Source: Planococcus glaciei (GTDB lineage: Bacteria; Bacillota; Bacilli; Bacillales_A; Planococcaceae). From it: a stretch of 64,000 bases of DNA. Numbering within the stretch: the first letter of the stretch is position 1; every line of letters starts with the position of its first letter. Below the pieces are notes generated by a model, which searched no databases, had not been told where the DNA came from, and saw only the letters and a list, made by a program, of their open reading frames with translations. A program made the translations under genes and the position numbers. Positions 44,710 through 52,287 of this stretch are shown in pieces. Location: NCBI RefSeq assembly GCF_900099655.1, contig NZ_FNDC01000009.1, forward strand, positions 103,256-167,255, written 5' to 3'.

Positions 44710-45906
44710 TCAGTTAGCCTCCTGTTTTGGAACTTCAATCATGATTGCGTCGCCTTGGCCTCCGCCTGAGCAGATGGCTGCGATGCCGATGCCGCCTCCG
44801 CGGCGTTTCAATTCATAAGCGAGCGTCAAAATGATGCGGGCTCCGCTTGCCCCGATAGGGTGCCCTAATGCCACCGAACCACCGTTGACGTTTACTTTTT
44901 CAGCGTCCAGGTTGGCGATTTGAGAACTTGCCAATGCTACCGCAGCGAACGCCTCATTGATTTCCACCAAATCGATGTCATCCAGCGTCTTGCCTGTTTT
45001 CTTCAACAATTCGTTGATGACGATTCCTGGCGTTTCCGGGAAACGGTGCGGTTCAATCGCCACTTCGGTATGCGCTAAGATAGTTGCTAATGCAGGTTTG
45101 CCTTCTTTTTGCGCCCGTTCTTCGTTCATCAGGACAAGCGCAACAGCGCCGTCGTTGATGCCAGGTGCGTTTCCGGCTGTGATAGTGCCATCTTTGCCGA
45201 AGGCCGGTTTTAATTTCGCCAGCGCTTCGATGGTTGAATTGGCACGCGGGGCTTCATCAAAATCGACTGTGATCGGCTCCCCTTTTTTCTGTGGGATTTC
45301 AATTGCGACGATTTCTTCTGCGAATAATTCTTTCGCTTTGACCGCACGCTCGTGCGAACGGGCAGACCATTCATCCTGTGCTTCGCGCGTTAAGCTGAAC
45401 GCTTCTGCCGTCGAGTTGCCGTAAGTCCCCATGTGGACTTTGTCCGGGTGGAACGAGCAAGACAGTCCGTCATGGACCATCGAGTCAATGATCGGAGCAT
45501 CGCCCATGCGGAGTCCCCATCGTGCTTTAGGCATAATGTACGGTGCATTCGACATCGATTCCATACCGCCTGCAACAATGACTTCTTCGTCGCCGAGACG
45601 GATGATCTGGTCGGCAAGCGTAATGCTGCGCATGCCGGATGCACATACTTTATTGATGGTTTCTGATTTGACGTTATACGGGATTCCTGCTTTTTTCGCA
45701 GCCTGGCGCGATGGAATCTGGCCTTGGCCTGCTTGAAGAACATTGCCCATGATGACTTCCTGCACATCTTCCGGCTGAACGCCTGCACGATTCAAAGCTT
45801 CTTTGATCGCGACGCCGCCAAGTTCACTTGCGGATAATGTGCTTAAGTTGCCCCCGAATTTCCCGAATGCTGTACGTGCTCCGTCGATAATTACTGTTTT
45901 TGCCAT
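44710..45906 (-). CDS. thlA: Acetyl-CoA acetyltransferase (thiolase), 398 aa
   Basis: Start ATG 45906 follows GGGAGGAAG. The upstream in-frame extension is the repeat array and is rejected. The nucleophile Cys is in [11 protein letters not shown] near residue 90, the His in NEAFAAVAL near 350, and the second Cys in [12 protein letters not shown] near 380. Biosynthetic versus degradative thiolase cannot be separated. With hbd and acyl-CoA dehydrogenase next to it, acetoacetyl-CoA cleavage is the likely direction. A cre box lies 19 bp upstream. Confidence 0.95.
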   Translation of the reverse strand: MAKTVIIDGARTAFGKFGGNLSTLSASELGGVAIKEALNRAGVQPEDVQEVIMGNVLQAGQGQIPSRQAAKKAGIPYNVKSETINKVCASGMRSITLADQIIRLGDEEVIVAGGMESMSNAPYIMPKARWGLRMGDAPIIDSMVHDGLSCSFHPDKVHMGTYGNSTAEAFSLTREAQDEWSARSHERAVKAKELFAEEIVAIEIPQKKGEPITVDFDEAPRANSTIEALAKLKPAFGKDGTITAGNAPGINDGAVALVLMNEERAQKEGKPALATILAHTEVAIEPHRFPETPGIVINELLKKTGKTLDDIDLVEINEAFAAVALASSQIANLDAEKVNVNGGSVALGHPIGASGARIILTLAYELKRRGGGIGIAAICSGGGQGDAIMIEVPKQEAN

Positions 45907-45924
45907 GATGTTTCTTCCTCCCTT

Positions 45925-45938
45925 TGTAAACGTTTTCA
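45925..45938. promoter_or_regulatory. Putative CcpA-binding cre box upstream of thl
   Basis: TGTAAACGTTTTCA fits the TGWNANCGNTNWCA consensus throughout. It lies 19 bp upstream of the thl start and overlaps the region before the Shine-Dalgarno. Carbon catabolite repression of this degradation operon would be expected. Confidence 0.75.
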
Positions 45939-45996
45939 CCTTTGTGTAAAAAATATATGGGTCTTTCTTTGCTGCTGATGTGGAATGTTGTCTTAT

Positions 45997-46100
45997 CGCA
46001 GATAAATTTTCCAGAACGCAGATAAAGTGCTCACGACCGCAGATAAGTTGTTCTGAATCGCAGATAAAACTTTCGGAAAGCAGATAAAGTGCCTGGTCAA
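45997..46100 (-). repeat. 20-21-nt phased degenerate repeat array (five units) upstream of thl
   Basis: CAGATAA begins at 45999, 46019, 46040, 46061 and 46081. On the minus strand, units read TTTATCTGCG or CTTATCTGCG followed by a variable stretch. Its place 90-190 bp before thl could suit a regulatory role. It shares a core with the other arrays. Confidence 0.8.
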
Positions 46101-46136
46101 AAATTTTAGGCATCGTTTAGTACGCTTGCCTCTGTT

Positions 46137-46303
46137 TCTGCATCGCTTCACTGCTTCGAAACATGAAAGAACATTGCATCGCTTCGCTAGCTTCGAGAAA
46201 GTTACCGACTTTAGAATTAGTGCCGGTAATAACTTTGCTCCTGCATCGCTTCGCTAGCTTCGTCGCAAATTTTATTGGCCGAACCGGTTCTGCCAATAAA
46301 ATT
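46137..46303. repeat. Tandem head-plus-hairpin modules (two to three copies)
   Basis: The head (TGCATCGCTTCGCTAGCTTCG) occurs in full near 46176 and 46243 and in a diverged form near 46138. Each full head is followed by a hairpin: AAAGTTACCG with CGGTAATAACTTT, then AATTTTATTGGC (46268-46279) with GCCAATAAAATT (46292-46303). The third module matches those nested at 8202 and 10257 in its head but not in its arm sequence. Confidence 0.75.
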
Positions 46304-46330
46304 GACTGAACGCTCGCTCGGTTTTAATTC

Positions 46331-46359
46331 AAAACAAAAGGGAGCTTTGGACTCCCTTT
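46331..46359 (-). terminator. Terminator of fadF
   Basis: AAAGGGAG pairs with CTCCCTTT around a TCCAAAG loop, followed by TGTTTTG on the minus strand. Confidence 0.7.
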
Positions 46360-46413
46360 CATCTTCTTGCTTTATAGTTCCATCTTATAGAATTTTCTCT
46401 CTTTTGGCAATTA

Positions 46414-48552
46414 TTATTGAATCGTTGCCGGTTCTAATTGGGCGGTACGGTTGCCGATAACTGCCATTTCAAGCAATTCCGCGACATCGTATGTGCCGAC
46501 TTTATCTTCGACTTCTTTCGCTTTTGTTCCATCTGACAGCATTGTCAAACAGTACGGACAGCCGGAAGAAATCATCGTCGGGTTGACTTCAAGCGCCTGT
46601 TCGGTACGGGCAACGTTGACGCGGTGGCCTGCATCTTCTTCCATCCACATCAATCCGCCGCCGGCTCCACAGCACATGCCGTCTTGGCGGTTACGGACCA
46701 TTTCGACCAATTCGACGCCTTCGATCGCTTTCAGGATTTCCCGAGGCGCATCGTAAACGTCATTGTAACGGCCGAGGTAGCACGAATCATGGAACGTGAT
46801 TTTTTCATTTACCGGGAATTGCGGCTTCAAGCGGCCTTCCTGCACCAATTCAAAAAGCATTTCGGTGTGGTGGTAAACTTCCGCTTTAAATCCGAAGTCC
46901 GGATACTCGTTTTTAAAGATATTGTATGCGTGCGGATCAATCGTTACGATTTTCTTGACTTCTGCTTTTTCAAATTCTTTGATATTCGCCGTTGCCAGCT
47001 CCTGGAACAGGAATTCGTTTCCTAGGCGGCGCGGTGTGTCTCCGGAGTTCTTTTCCTTGTTTCCAAGAATCGCGAATTTCACACCTGCTTCGTTCATCAA
47101 ACGTGCGAATGAGATGGCAATTTTTTGTGAACGGCTGTCGAATGACCCCATTGATCCAACCCAGAACAGGAATTCGAATTCTTCGCCGGCTTTGTTCATT
47201 TCTTTTACTGTCGGGATGCTGACGTCAGGCGCTGCATCTCTCCAGTTTTCTTTTTCCTTGCGGTTAAGGCCCCATGGATTGCCCTGCTTTTCGATGTTGG
47301 TCATCGCACGCTGAGCATCTTTGTCCATTTTCCCTTCCGTCATAACCAAATAACGGCGAAGATCGATGATTTTATCCACGTGTTCGTTCATTACCGGACA
47401 TTGGTCTTCACAGTTGCGGCAAGTTGTGCACGCCCAGATTTCTTCTTCTGTGATGACGTCTCCGATCAGGCTCGGGCTGTAGAGTTCATCGATGCTGATT
47501 CCTTCAGCACCGGCAGCCATCGCCAACTGGTTGCCTTTTGTATTGTTGAACGCCATTGCAGGCACCCAAGGTTTTTGGCGGGTCATTACTGCACCGGTAT
47601 TCGTTAAGTTGTCGCGAAGTTTGGTAATCAAATCCATCGGCGACAGCATTTTTCCTGTGCCGGTAGCCGGACACATGTTTGTGCAGCGTCCGCATTCCAC
47701 GCAAGCGTAGAAATCGATCATTTGAGACTGGCTGAAATCCGTGATTTTGCCGACACCGAATGACGGCATGGCATCTTCATCTTCTTCGTCTTCCATTTCT
47801 TCAAAGTTGATCGGCTTTAAGCGGCCGACATGGTCCACTCGGTGGAACCATGTATTGACCGGTCCAAAAATCAAGTGCGCGTGCTTCGATTGCGGCACGT
47901 AAACCAGGAATGTTAATAGGAACAAAAGATGCGCCCACCACATAACGTAGAAAATAGCGGCTGCTGCAGTTGCAGGAAGCCCAGAGAACAATGTGGCAAA
48001 TACCGATGCGACCGGTTCAGTCCAAGCAGTTTCATGGCCTTGCCAAATCATCCCTGCGCCGTTTCCGACAAGAACGGAAACCATCAAGCCGCCGATAAAA
48101 ATCAGCACCAAGCCAGATTTCCAGCCGCGCTTCAAGCGGACAAGTTTTTCAATGTAGCGTCTGTAGAATGCCCAAACGACAGCGACCAAGATGGTCAGCG
48201 TCACAATTTCCTGGAAGAATGTAAAGGCCGGGTAAAGCGGTCCGAGCGGCAAATGCGCTCCTGGAACCAAACCTTTGATAATGAAATCAATGGCACTTGC
48301 CTGTACCAGCAAGAACCCGTAGAAGAACATCACGTGGATCGTCCCGCTCTTTTTGTCTTTCATTAATTTCTTTTGGCCAAAGACGTTGACCATGACTTTA
48401 CGGAAACGTTCTTTGAAGTTTTCTTCAAACTCCACTTTCTTGCCGAGCTTTATGAAATCATACCTGGTTTTCAGCAAATACAGAAACAGGTACACTGCAT
48501 AAAACGTGATCGCAAGAAACAACACCCAGTTTGCTATGAGCAATGGCTCCAT
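46414..48552 (-). CDS. fadF: FadF-like membrane Fe-S oxidoreductase (ETF:quinone reductase), 712 aa
   Basis: Passes electrons from acyl-CoA dehydrogenases via ETF to menaquinone. About six membrane helices fill the first 230 residues, including the NarI-like b-type cytochrome region with FFYGFLLVQASAID and HLLFLLTFLVYVPQSKHAHL. Two 4Fe-4S motifs follow, CVECGRCTNMCP and CTTCRNCEDQCP. Two CCG domains near the C-terminus contain FHDSCYLGRYNDVYD, MCCGAGGG and GCPYC. Same layout as B. subtilis FadF (YwjF), and same neighbourhood. Its promoter has a FadR-like operator. Confidence 0.93.
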   Translation of the reverse strand: MEPLLIANWVLFLAITFYAVYLFLYLLKTRYDFIKLGKKVEFEENFKERFRKVMVNVFGQKKLMKDKKSGTIHVMFFYGFLLVQASAIDFIIKGLVPGAHLPLGPLYPAFTFFQEIVTLTILVAVVWAFYRRYIEKLVRLKRGWKSGLVLIFIGGLMVSVLVGNGAGMIWQGHETAWTEPVASVFATLFSGLPATAAAAIFYVMWWAHLLFLLTFLVYVPQSKHAHLIFGPVNTWFHRVDHVGRLKPINFEEMEDEEDEDAMPSFGVGKITDFSQSQMIDFYACVECGRCTNMCPATGTGKMLSPMDLITKLRDNLTNTGAVMTRQKPWVPAMAFNNTKGNQLAMAAGAEGISIDELYSPSLIGDVITEEEIWACTTCRNCEDQCPVMNEHVDKIIDLRRYLVMTEGKMDKDAQRAMTNIEKQGNPWGLNRKEKENWRDAAPDVSIPTVKEMNKAGEEFEFLFWVGSMGSFDSRSQKIAISFARLMNEAGVKFAILGNKEKNSGDTPRRLGNEFLFQELATANIKEFEKAEVKKIVTIDPHAYNIFKNEYPDFGFKAEVYHHTEMLFELVQEGRLKPQFPVNEKITFHDSCYLGRYNDVYDAPREILKAIEGVELVEMVRNRQDGMCCGAGGGLMWMEEDAGHRVNVARTEQALEVNPTMISSGCPYCLTMLSDGTKAKEVEDKVGTYDVAELLEMAVIGNRTAQLEPATIQ

Positions 48553-48639
48553 TATGATATCCCCCTTGTGTTTGTAAATTCCAAAAATTCCTTATACAAA
48601 GTCTACGTGACTGATAAAAGATTGTCGATACTATGTTCT

Positions 48640-48668
48640 ATAATAAATATGAATGAGCATTCAGTCAA
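48640..48668 (-). promoter_or_regulatory. fadF promoter overlapped by a FadR-like operator
   Basis: On the minus strand TTGACT (48663-48668) and TATTAT (48640-48645) lie 17 bp apart. TGAATGAGCATTCAGTCA (48650-48667, plus strand) fits the B. subtilis FadR consensus TGAATGAMTANTCATTCA except at two positions. It covers the -35 and the spacer, so binding should block RNA polymerase. Confidence 0.78.
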
Positions 48669-48760
48669 TAGATAATATGAAAGGGTTTACAATTTTTATT
48701 ATATACAAGATCAGACCCAAATAAACCCTGTAATCAGCAAGTTTGCTTATAAAATGCCGC

Positions 48761-48840
48761 TGAACGATCATAGGCTCTCGCTAAATGCCCATAGATTCCC
48801 TCTGATTGATCATAGCCGCCGAATAGCTGCTCATAGAATA
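48761..48840 (-). repeat. 21-nt phased degenerate repeat array (four units)
   Basis: CATAG occurs at 48769, 48790, 48811 and 48832, an exact 21-nt period. Read on the minus strand, cores are CTATGAGCAGCT, CTATGATCAATC, CTATGGGCATTT and CTATGATCGTTC. It lies between the cblS terminator and the fadF promoter. Confidence 0.8.
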
Positions 48841-48849
48841 AATGGCCGC

Positions 48850-48874
48850 AAAAAAACACCACTCAACGTGGTGT
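48850..48874 (-). terminator. Terminator of the cobamide salvage operon
   Basis: AAACACCAC pairs with GTGGTGTTT around a short loop, with seven Ts following on the minus strand. It overlaps the cblS stop codon. Confidence 0.85.
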
Positions 48875-49546
48875 TTCAGTCTCTAAAGAATATACATATG
48901 TACCAAAATGCTGCTTCACCGCTTCACTCTGCTCCGGCCGGACGCCGATGAGCACGCAGCTTGCGGGCCCTCCGGAAATTTCCGAGTCGACTTCTTCCAA
49001 CAAATCCAGCTTTCGTCTCAGAAGCCGTTCTGCCTCGCTGGCGATCCCTTTTGAACCGACTGGCCAGACCCGTTCAATGATGCCTTTGTTCAGCGCATCA
49101 TAGATTTTCCTGACGTCTGCAATCTGTTCACTTTTATCCAGCACATCCGGCCCCACCAGCGGCTTTCCATAAATAAACCACTGCAGGCCCTCAGCAGGAA
49201 GTTCTCTTTTTTGCCGTCCAAGCATCGTTACCGCTATCCCTGATTGCAAAGTCGGCATATTCGTTTCAGAACTTCCGGCAAGCTGCGGCATTTCGATGCC
49301 GATTTCTTCAAATTGTTCCTTGATTCCTTCGACGTAGCGATTCCACTGAGCTTCGCCGCTGAAATTATGCAGCAGAATCACTTCCGGTTCGCTTCCGGCT
49401 GCCCATTGTTCAAGCAGTGCGACCCGCGCCGCAAATTTAGCTGTTACCCGGTCCGGCGCGGCCACCGCGTCCTGCGTTTTTTCTCCAATGGCGGCGGAAT
49501 TGTCGGATGTGATCACCCATTCGCCGATTTTCAGTTCGTGGCGCAT
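48863..49546 (-). CDS. cblS: Alpha-ribazole kinase CblS, 227 aa
   Basis: Phosphorylates alpha-ribazole to alpha-ribazole-5'-phosphate, the lower-ligand precursor used by CobS. The CblS family, known from Geobacillus and Listeria, is related to PurM-type AIR synthases. Family features seen: KIGEWVITSDNSAAIGEK at the start (PurM-like Asp in SDNSA), LLHNFSGEAQWNRYVEGI, and VTMLGRQKRE. It is last in the operon and overlaps cblT as TAATG. Together they bypass CobT, which I do not find in the window. Confidence 0.8.
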   Translation of the reverse strand: MRHELKIGEWVITSDNSAAIGEKTQDAVAAPDRVTAKFAARVALLEQWAAGSEPEVILLHNFSGEAQWNRYVEGIKEQFEEIGIEMPQLAGSSETNMPTLQSGIAVTMLGRQKRELPAEGLQWFIYGKPLVGPDVLDKSEQIADVRKIYDALNKGIIERVWPVGSKGIASEAERLLRRKLDLLEEVDSEISGGPASCVLIGVRPEQSEAVKQHFGTYVYSLETETPR

Positions 49547-50028
49547 TACCAGACCTTCTCTCCGACTTTATTCATAAACGGCATAACGATAGCCGCTCCC
49601 GCTGCATTGATTGATGCGGCCACCAGTAATCCTGGGACGGATACATAGAAAAATGCCGGAGACAATAAGAAGTAAAACGGGATAGCCGCAAGCACTCCGT
49701 TGCAAAGAACGAACACCGGCCATTTCAAGACGTTTTTGCCTGCCGCGTGCAATTTGGCGAAAATCCAGACCGCCGCCCACATTTCAAGCGCAATGATGAG
49801 ATGGAACGGGCCAAGCGGCATACCGCCGAACAAGGCGGAAATCAAATGGCCGAGTACCGCGACCGTTCCGGCAAGCGGCGCTGACAGGAACAGCACTGCC
49901 ACCAATGCCGGCAGGGAATCGAGTGCAATTGAAGCAACACCGAGCGGAATTTTGATCATGCCGCCAACAGCCGCTAAGCTGATGAACAAAGCAGCTAATG
50001 TAATTTTTTGGGTCGATAACTTAGTCAT
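49546..50028 (-). CDS. cblT: Alpha-ribazole transporter CblT (ECF S-component type), 160 aa
   Basis: Five to six hydrophobic helices in 160 residues, starting TLAALFISLAAVGGMIKIPLG. The GPFHLIIALEMWAAVWIFAKL segment and the compact size fit the S-component fold of ECF transporters. Pairing with CblS is diagnostic: in Geobacillus and Listeria the two allow use of external alpha-ribazole. Start ATG 50028 overlaps the pduO end, and the longer frame upstream is pduO coding sequence. It would rely on a general ECF energising module encoded elsewhere. Confidence 0.78.
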   Translation of the reverse strand: MTKLSTQKITLAALFISLAAVGGMIKIPLGVASIALDSLPALVAVLFLSAPLAGTVAVLGHLISALFGGMPLGPFHLIIALEMWAAVWIFAKLHAAGKNVLKWPVFVLCNGVLAAIPFYFLLSPAFFYVSVPGLLVAASINAAGAAIVMPFMNKVGEKVW

Positions 50029-50608
50029 TCTTCTTCGCCCGTCCACCGTTCTTGAACACTTTCGCACTTCGTACATATTCATTGTCCTGAACGCCGACAC
50101 GGGAATTGGCAACGCGCGCGGCCGCGAACAGATAATCCGACAAGCGGTTTAAATAGCGCTGGACGACCATCGGGAACTCTTCTCCCGCTTTGGCCAAAGT
50201 CACCGTCTGGCGCTCTGCCCGGCGTGTAATCGTTCGGGCGATATGGAGCGTCGCTGCTGCCGGTGAGCCGCCTGGCAAAATAAAGCGTTCCAATAACGGC
50301 GGTTCGTCCATCAAATCATCGATGCGTGATTCCAGCACTTCAACCGGCTCTTCGGTCATTTTATACTGAGGTTCTTTGCGGACATCTGCCAAATCGCCGC
50401 CGCAATCAAACAACTCATTTTGGATCGCTTCCAGGTCGGCCAGCAAATCGGGAAACTTCTCCGGATCGAGTTCCGTCATCGCTTTGCCGATAAACGAGTT
50501 GACTTCATCAATGGTGCCGTATGCTTCAACGCGCGGTGCATCTTTGTCCGTGCGTGCCCCAATTAAACTTGTTTGCCCTTTGTCACCGGTTTTCGTGTAA
50601 ATTTTCAT
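50021..50608 (-). CDS. pduO: ATP:cob(I)alamin adenosyltransferase, PduO type, 195 aa
   Basis: Attaches 5'-deoxyadenosine to cob(I)alamin or cobinamide. N-terminal ATP motif KIYTKTGDKGQTSLIG, the VEAYGTIDEVNSFIG helix, ILPGGSPAAATLHIARTITRRAER with the active-site Arg/Glu set, and YLNRLSDYLFAAARVAN at the end. Start ATG 50608 lies nine bases past AAAGGAG; an ATG six bases upstream is too close. It supplies the cofactor form that IcmF needs. Confidence 0.94.
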   Translation of the reverse strand: MKIYTKTGDKGQTSLIGARTDKDAPRVEAYGTIDEVNSFIGKAMTELDPEKFPDLLADLEAIQNELFDCGGDLADVRKEPQYKMTEEPVEVLESRIDDLMDEPPLLERFILPGGSPAAATLHIARTITRRAERQTVTLAKAGEEFPMVVQRYLNRLSDYLFAAARVANSRVGVQDNEYVRSAKVFKNGGRAKKND

Positions 50609-51008
50609 GTCCATCCGCTCCTTTGATTGTTTGTGGTATGCCGTACCAAATCCGTGTCACTTGCTCTGCTCTTTTGAAAAGCTCTTGATACAGCCGTCCG
50701 ATGACGTCGCGCAGCTGCCGTTCCAGTGGATCCACCGGAACGATGCCCCGGTTCATATCGGTCAAAATCCAGAGCTGGCGGTTGAACGGCTGTTTGCAAA
50801 CCGCTTGACCTACCAGATTCCGGATCCTTTGTTCGTCCATCCCGTTTTCGAGCTGTGCTCTTACCCATTCTTCCAGTCCAGCAACAACAACAAACGGCGC
50901 CGTTTCGTCCGGCAATTTGCCTTCCAGCCAGACGTGTTCACGATTTCCAACCAATTTTTTTACCCATTGGCGTTTGCCATTAAAGGCTCCACCGAACACG
51001 ATATGCAT
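50583..51008 (-). CDS. CobU-like protein lacking the guanylylation His motif, 141 aa
   Basis: The N-terminus MHIVFGGAFNGKRQWVKK is a P-loop (GAFNGKR, lacking the usual Ser/Thr after Lys). The C-terminal LWILTDMNRGIVPVDPLERQLRDVIGRLYQELFKRAEQV matches the CobU NxGIVP-RxFRD region. The middle is shortened, and the ERIxxHRxxR loop with the GMP-bound His of CobU is absent. A canonical CobU is at 53743. This paralogue may keep only the cobinamide kinase or an unknown role. It overlaps its neighbours on both sides. Confidence 0.75.
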   Translation of the reverse strand: MHIVFGGAFNGKRQWVKKLVGNREHVWLEGKLPDETAPFVVVAGLEEWVRAQLENGMDEQRIRNLVGQAVCKQPFNRQLWILTDMNRGIVPVDPLERQLRDVIGRLYQELFKRAEQVTRIWYGIPQTIKGADGHENLHENR

Positions 51009-51544
51009 GGCACTCCCTCCTCAAATGCTTCTCGGTCTTCCCAAACGAGCGTATAACAATGCCCATGGAGTGCAGTTTGCTGCCTGAAGTTCTGCCCGCT
51101 GGCTTTTGCTAATAAATACCGGATCGGTCCACCGTGGGCGACAATATAAAACTCATTTCCTTTTGGGAGAGCTTGTAGTGCCAAGTCCACTCGCTTCATA
51201 ACGTCAGCAAGGCTTTCCCCTCCAGGCGGCGCTAAGTCGATCGGATTGTCAATCCAGTCCCGGTAGCGCTGATCCCTGCTCAATTCATCATACGTTCTCT
51301 TTTCCCATTCGCCAAAATGGCATTCCCGAAAGCCCGGATCCGCATGATAATCAGCATTTGGAAAAAGATGTTCGGCGGTTTGCCGGCAGCGCAGCAAGTC
51401 GCTGCCCCAGACGTTTTGGACGTTAGGGCGTCCATTTGTCGAAAAAGGCAGCACCGCTTCATCGGTCCAGCCGATGTATTGTTTTAAGCCATTCCCTCTT
51501 GTCGGCGCGTGGCGGATCAGATGAAGAATAAAAGCACGGTCCAT
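50960..51544 (-). CDS. cobC: Histidine phosphatase, CobC-like alpha-ribazole-5'-phosphate phosphatase, 194 aa
   Basis: Phosphoglycerate-mutase fold. The RHG motif is ILHLIRHAPTRGNGLKQYIGWTD, and the second His is in FYIVAHGGPIRYLLAK near residue 140. GSDLLRCRQTAEHLF and FRECHFGEWEKRTYDEL are usual in CobC. It should remove the 5'-phosphate from adenosylcobalamin-5'-phosphate, the last step. It overlaps cobS and the CobU-like gene. Confidence 0.85.
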   Translation of the reverse strand: MDRAFILHLIRHAPTRGNGLKQYIGWTDEAVLPFSTNGRPNVQNVWGSDLLRCRQTAEHLFPNADYHADPGFRECHFGEWEKRTYDELSRDQRYRDWIDNPIDLAPPGGESLADVMKRVDLALQALPKGNEFYIVAHGGPIRYLLAKASGQNFRQQTALHGHCYTLVWEDREAFEEGVPCISCSVEPLMANANG

Positions 51545-52287
51545 AAAAGCAGTTCAGCCCCTTCTATATAAGCTCCGAACAAGTCGCCGGTCACTCCGCC
51601 AAATTGGCGCAAGCACCATTTCCGGTAAACCCAGAGTACGAACAGGAAACTCAAAAGAATAACAGCAGCCGGCACAAGCCCTATCCAATAAATCAGCAGG
51701 CCTGCGCTAATCAACAAATACAGGCAAGCAGCGAACAGCAGCCACTTAACATCCGCTCGCTGGCGGAAAAAAGAAGCGAGTCCGTTGTTTTTGGCGCTTT
51801 GGGTTGTACTAAACAGTAATAGCAGGCCTGTTCTCGACAGCACAGGTGTGAGAATGAGCACAACAAGCGGCAATTCATCAATCAGTTCGGCCGCAACAAT
51901 GATTTTGCCGAGAACTGCGAATAGCAGGACCATTGTTCCGAAAGCCCCAATTCGCGGATCGCCCATGATTTCCAGGCGCCGCTCTCTGTCCTGATAAGAG
52001 AAATAGGCATCGCCCACATCGGCAAGGCCGTCCAAATGCAAACCGCCCGTCGCTGCCGCTAAAAATAAGACCACTAGAAAAGCTGCAAGCAGCGGGCTCG
52101 CTTCCGTATAGTCTCTTAGGATAAAAACGATAAACAGAGAAGCGCTGCCCAGCAAAGCCCCCAACAAAGGCAAGGCTGCATACATCGCGGTGACGTCTTT
52201 CTTTTCGAGCGGCAATTCTTTCCTTACCGGCACTACCGAAAAAAATTGAAAAACCAAAGCGATTCCATTGGTGAGATGCTGCATCAT
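51517..52287 (-). CDS. cobS: Adenosylcobinamide-GDP ribazoletransferase CobS, 256 aa
   Basis: Joins adenosylcobinamide-GDP and alpha-ribazole-phosphate at the membrane. About six helices. FFSVVPVRKELPLEKKD near the start, the metal motif ATGGLHLDGLADVGDAYFSYQDRERRLEIMGDPRIGAFG near residue 75-115, and the end FGGVTGDLFGAYIEGAELLLW. Start ATG 52287 (an ATGATG pair) follows GGAGG. It overlaps cobQ by four bases. Confidence 0.95.
   Translation of the reverse strand: MMQHLTNGIALVFQFFSVVPVRKELPLEKKDVTAMYAALPLLGALLGSASLFIVFILRDYTEASPLLAAFLVVLFLAAATGGLHLDGLADVGDAYFSYQDRERRLEIMGDPRIGAFGTMVLLFAVLGKIIVAAELIDELPLVVLILTPVLSRTGLLLLFSTTQSAKNNGLASFFRQRADVKWLLFAACLYLLISAGLLIYWIGLVPAAVILLSFLFVLWVYRKWCLRQFGGVTGDLFGAYIEGAELLLWTVLLFFI

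Noticed and set aside
45997..46100. CRISPR array
   Set aside because: Units are 20-21 nt in total with a degenerate 8-10-nt core; there are no identical 23-40-nt repeats, no spacers of constant size and no cas genes. The same applies to the arrays at 34182, 48761 and 62991.
45907..46113. 69-residue N-terminal extension of thiolase
   Set aside because: Thiolases begin at [15 protein letters not shown]; a strong Shine-Dalgarno precedes that ATG, and the extension is the repeat array and promoter region.
48754..48951. 65-residue plus-strand ORF with a seven-residue repeat
   Set aside because: The repeat is a direct result of the 21-nt array, the frame then enters antisense cblS sequence, and there is no ribosome binding site.
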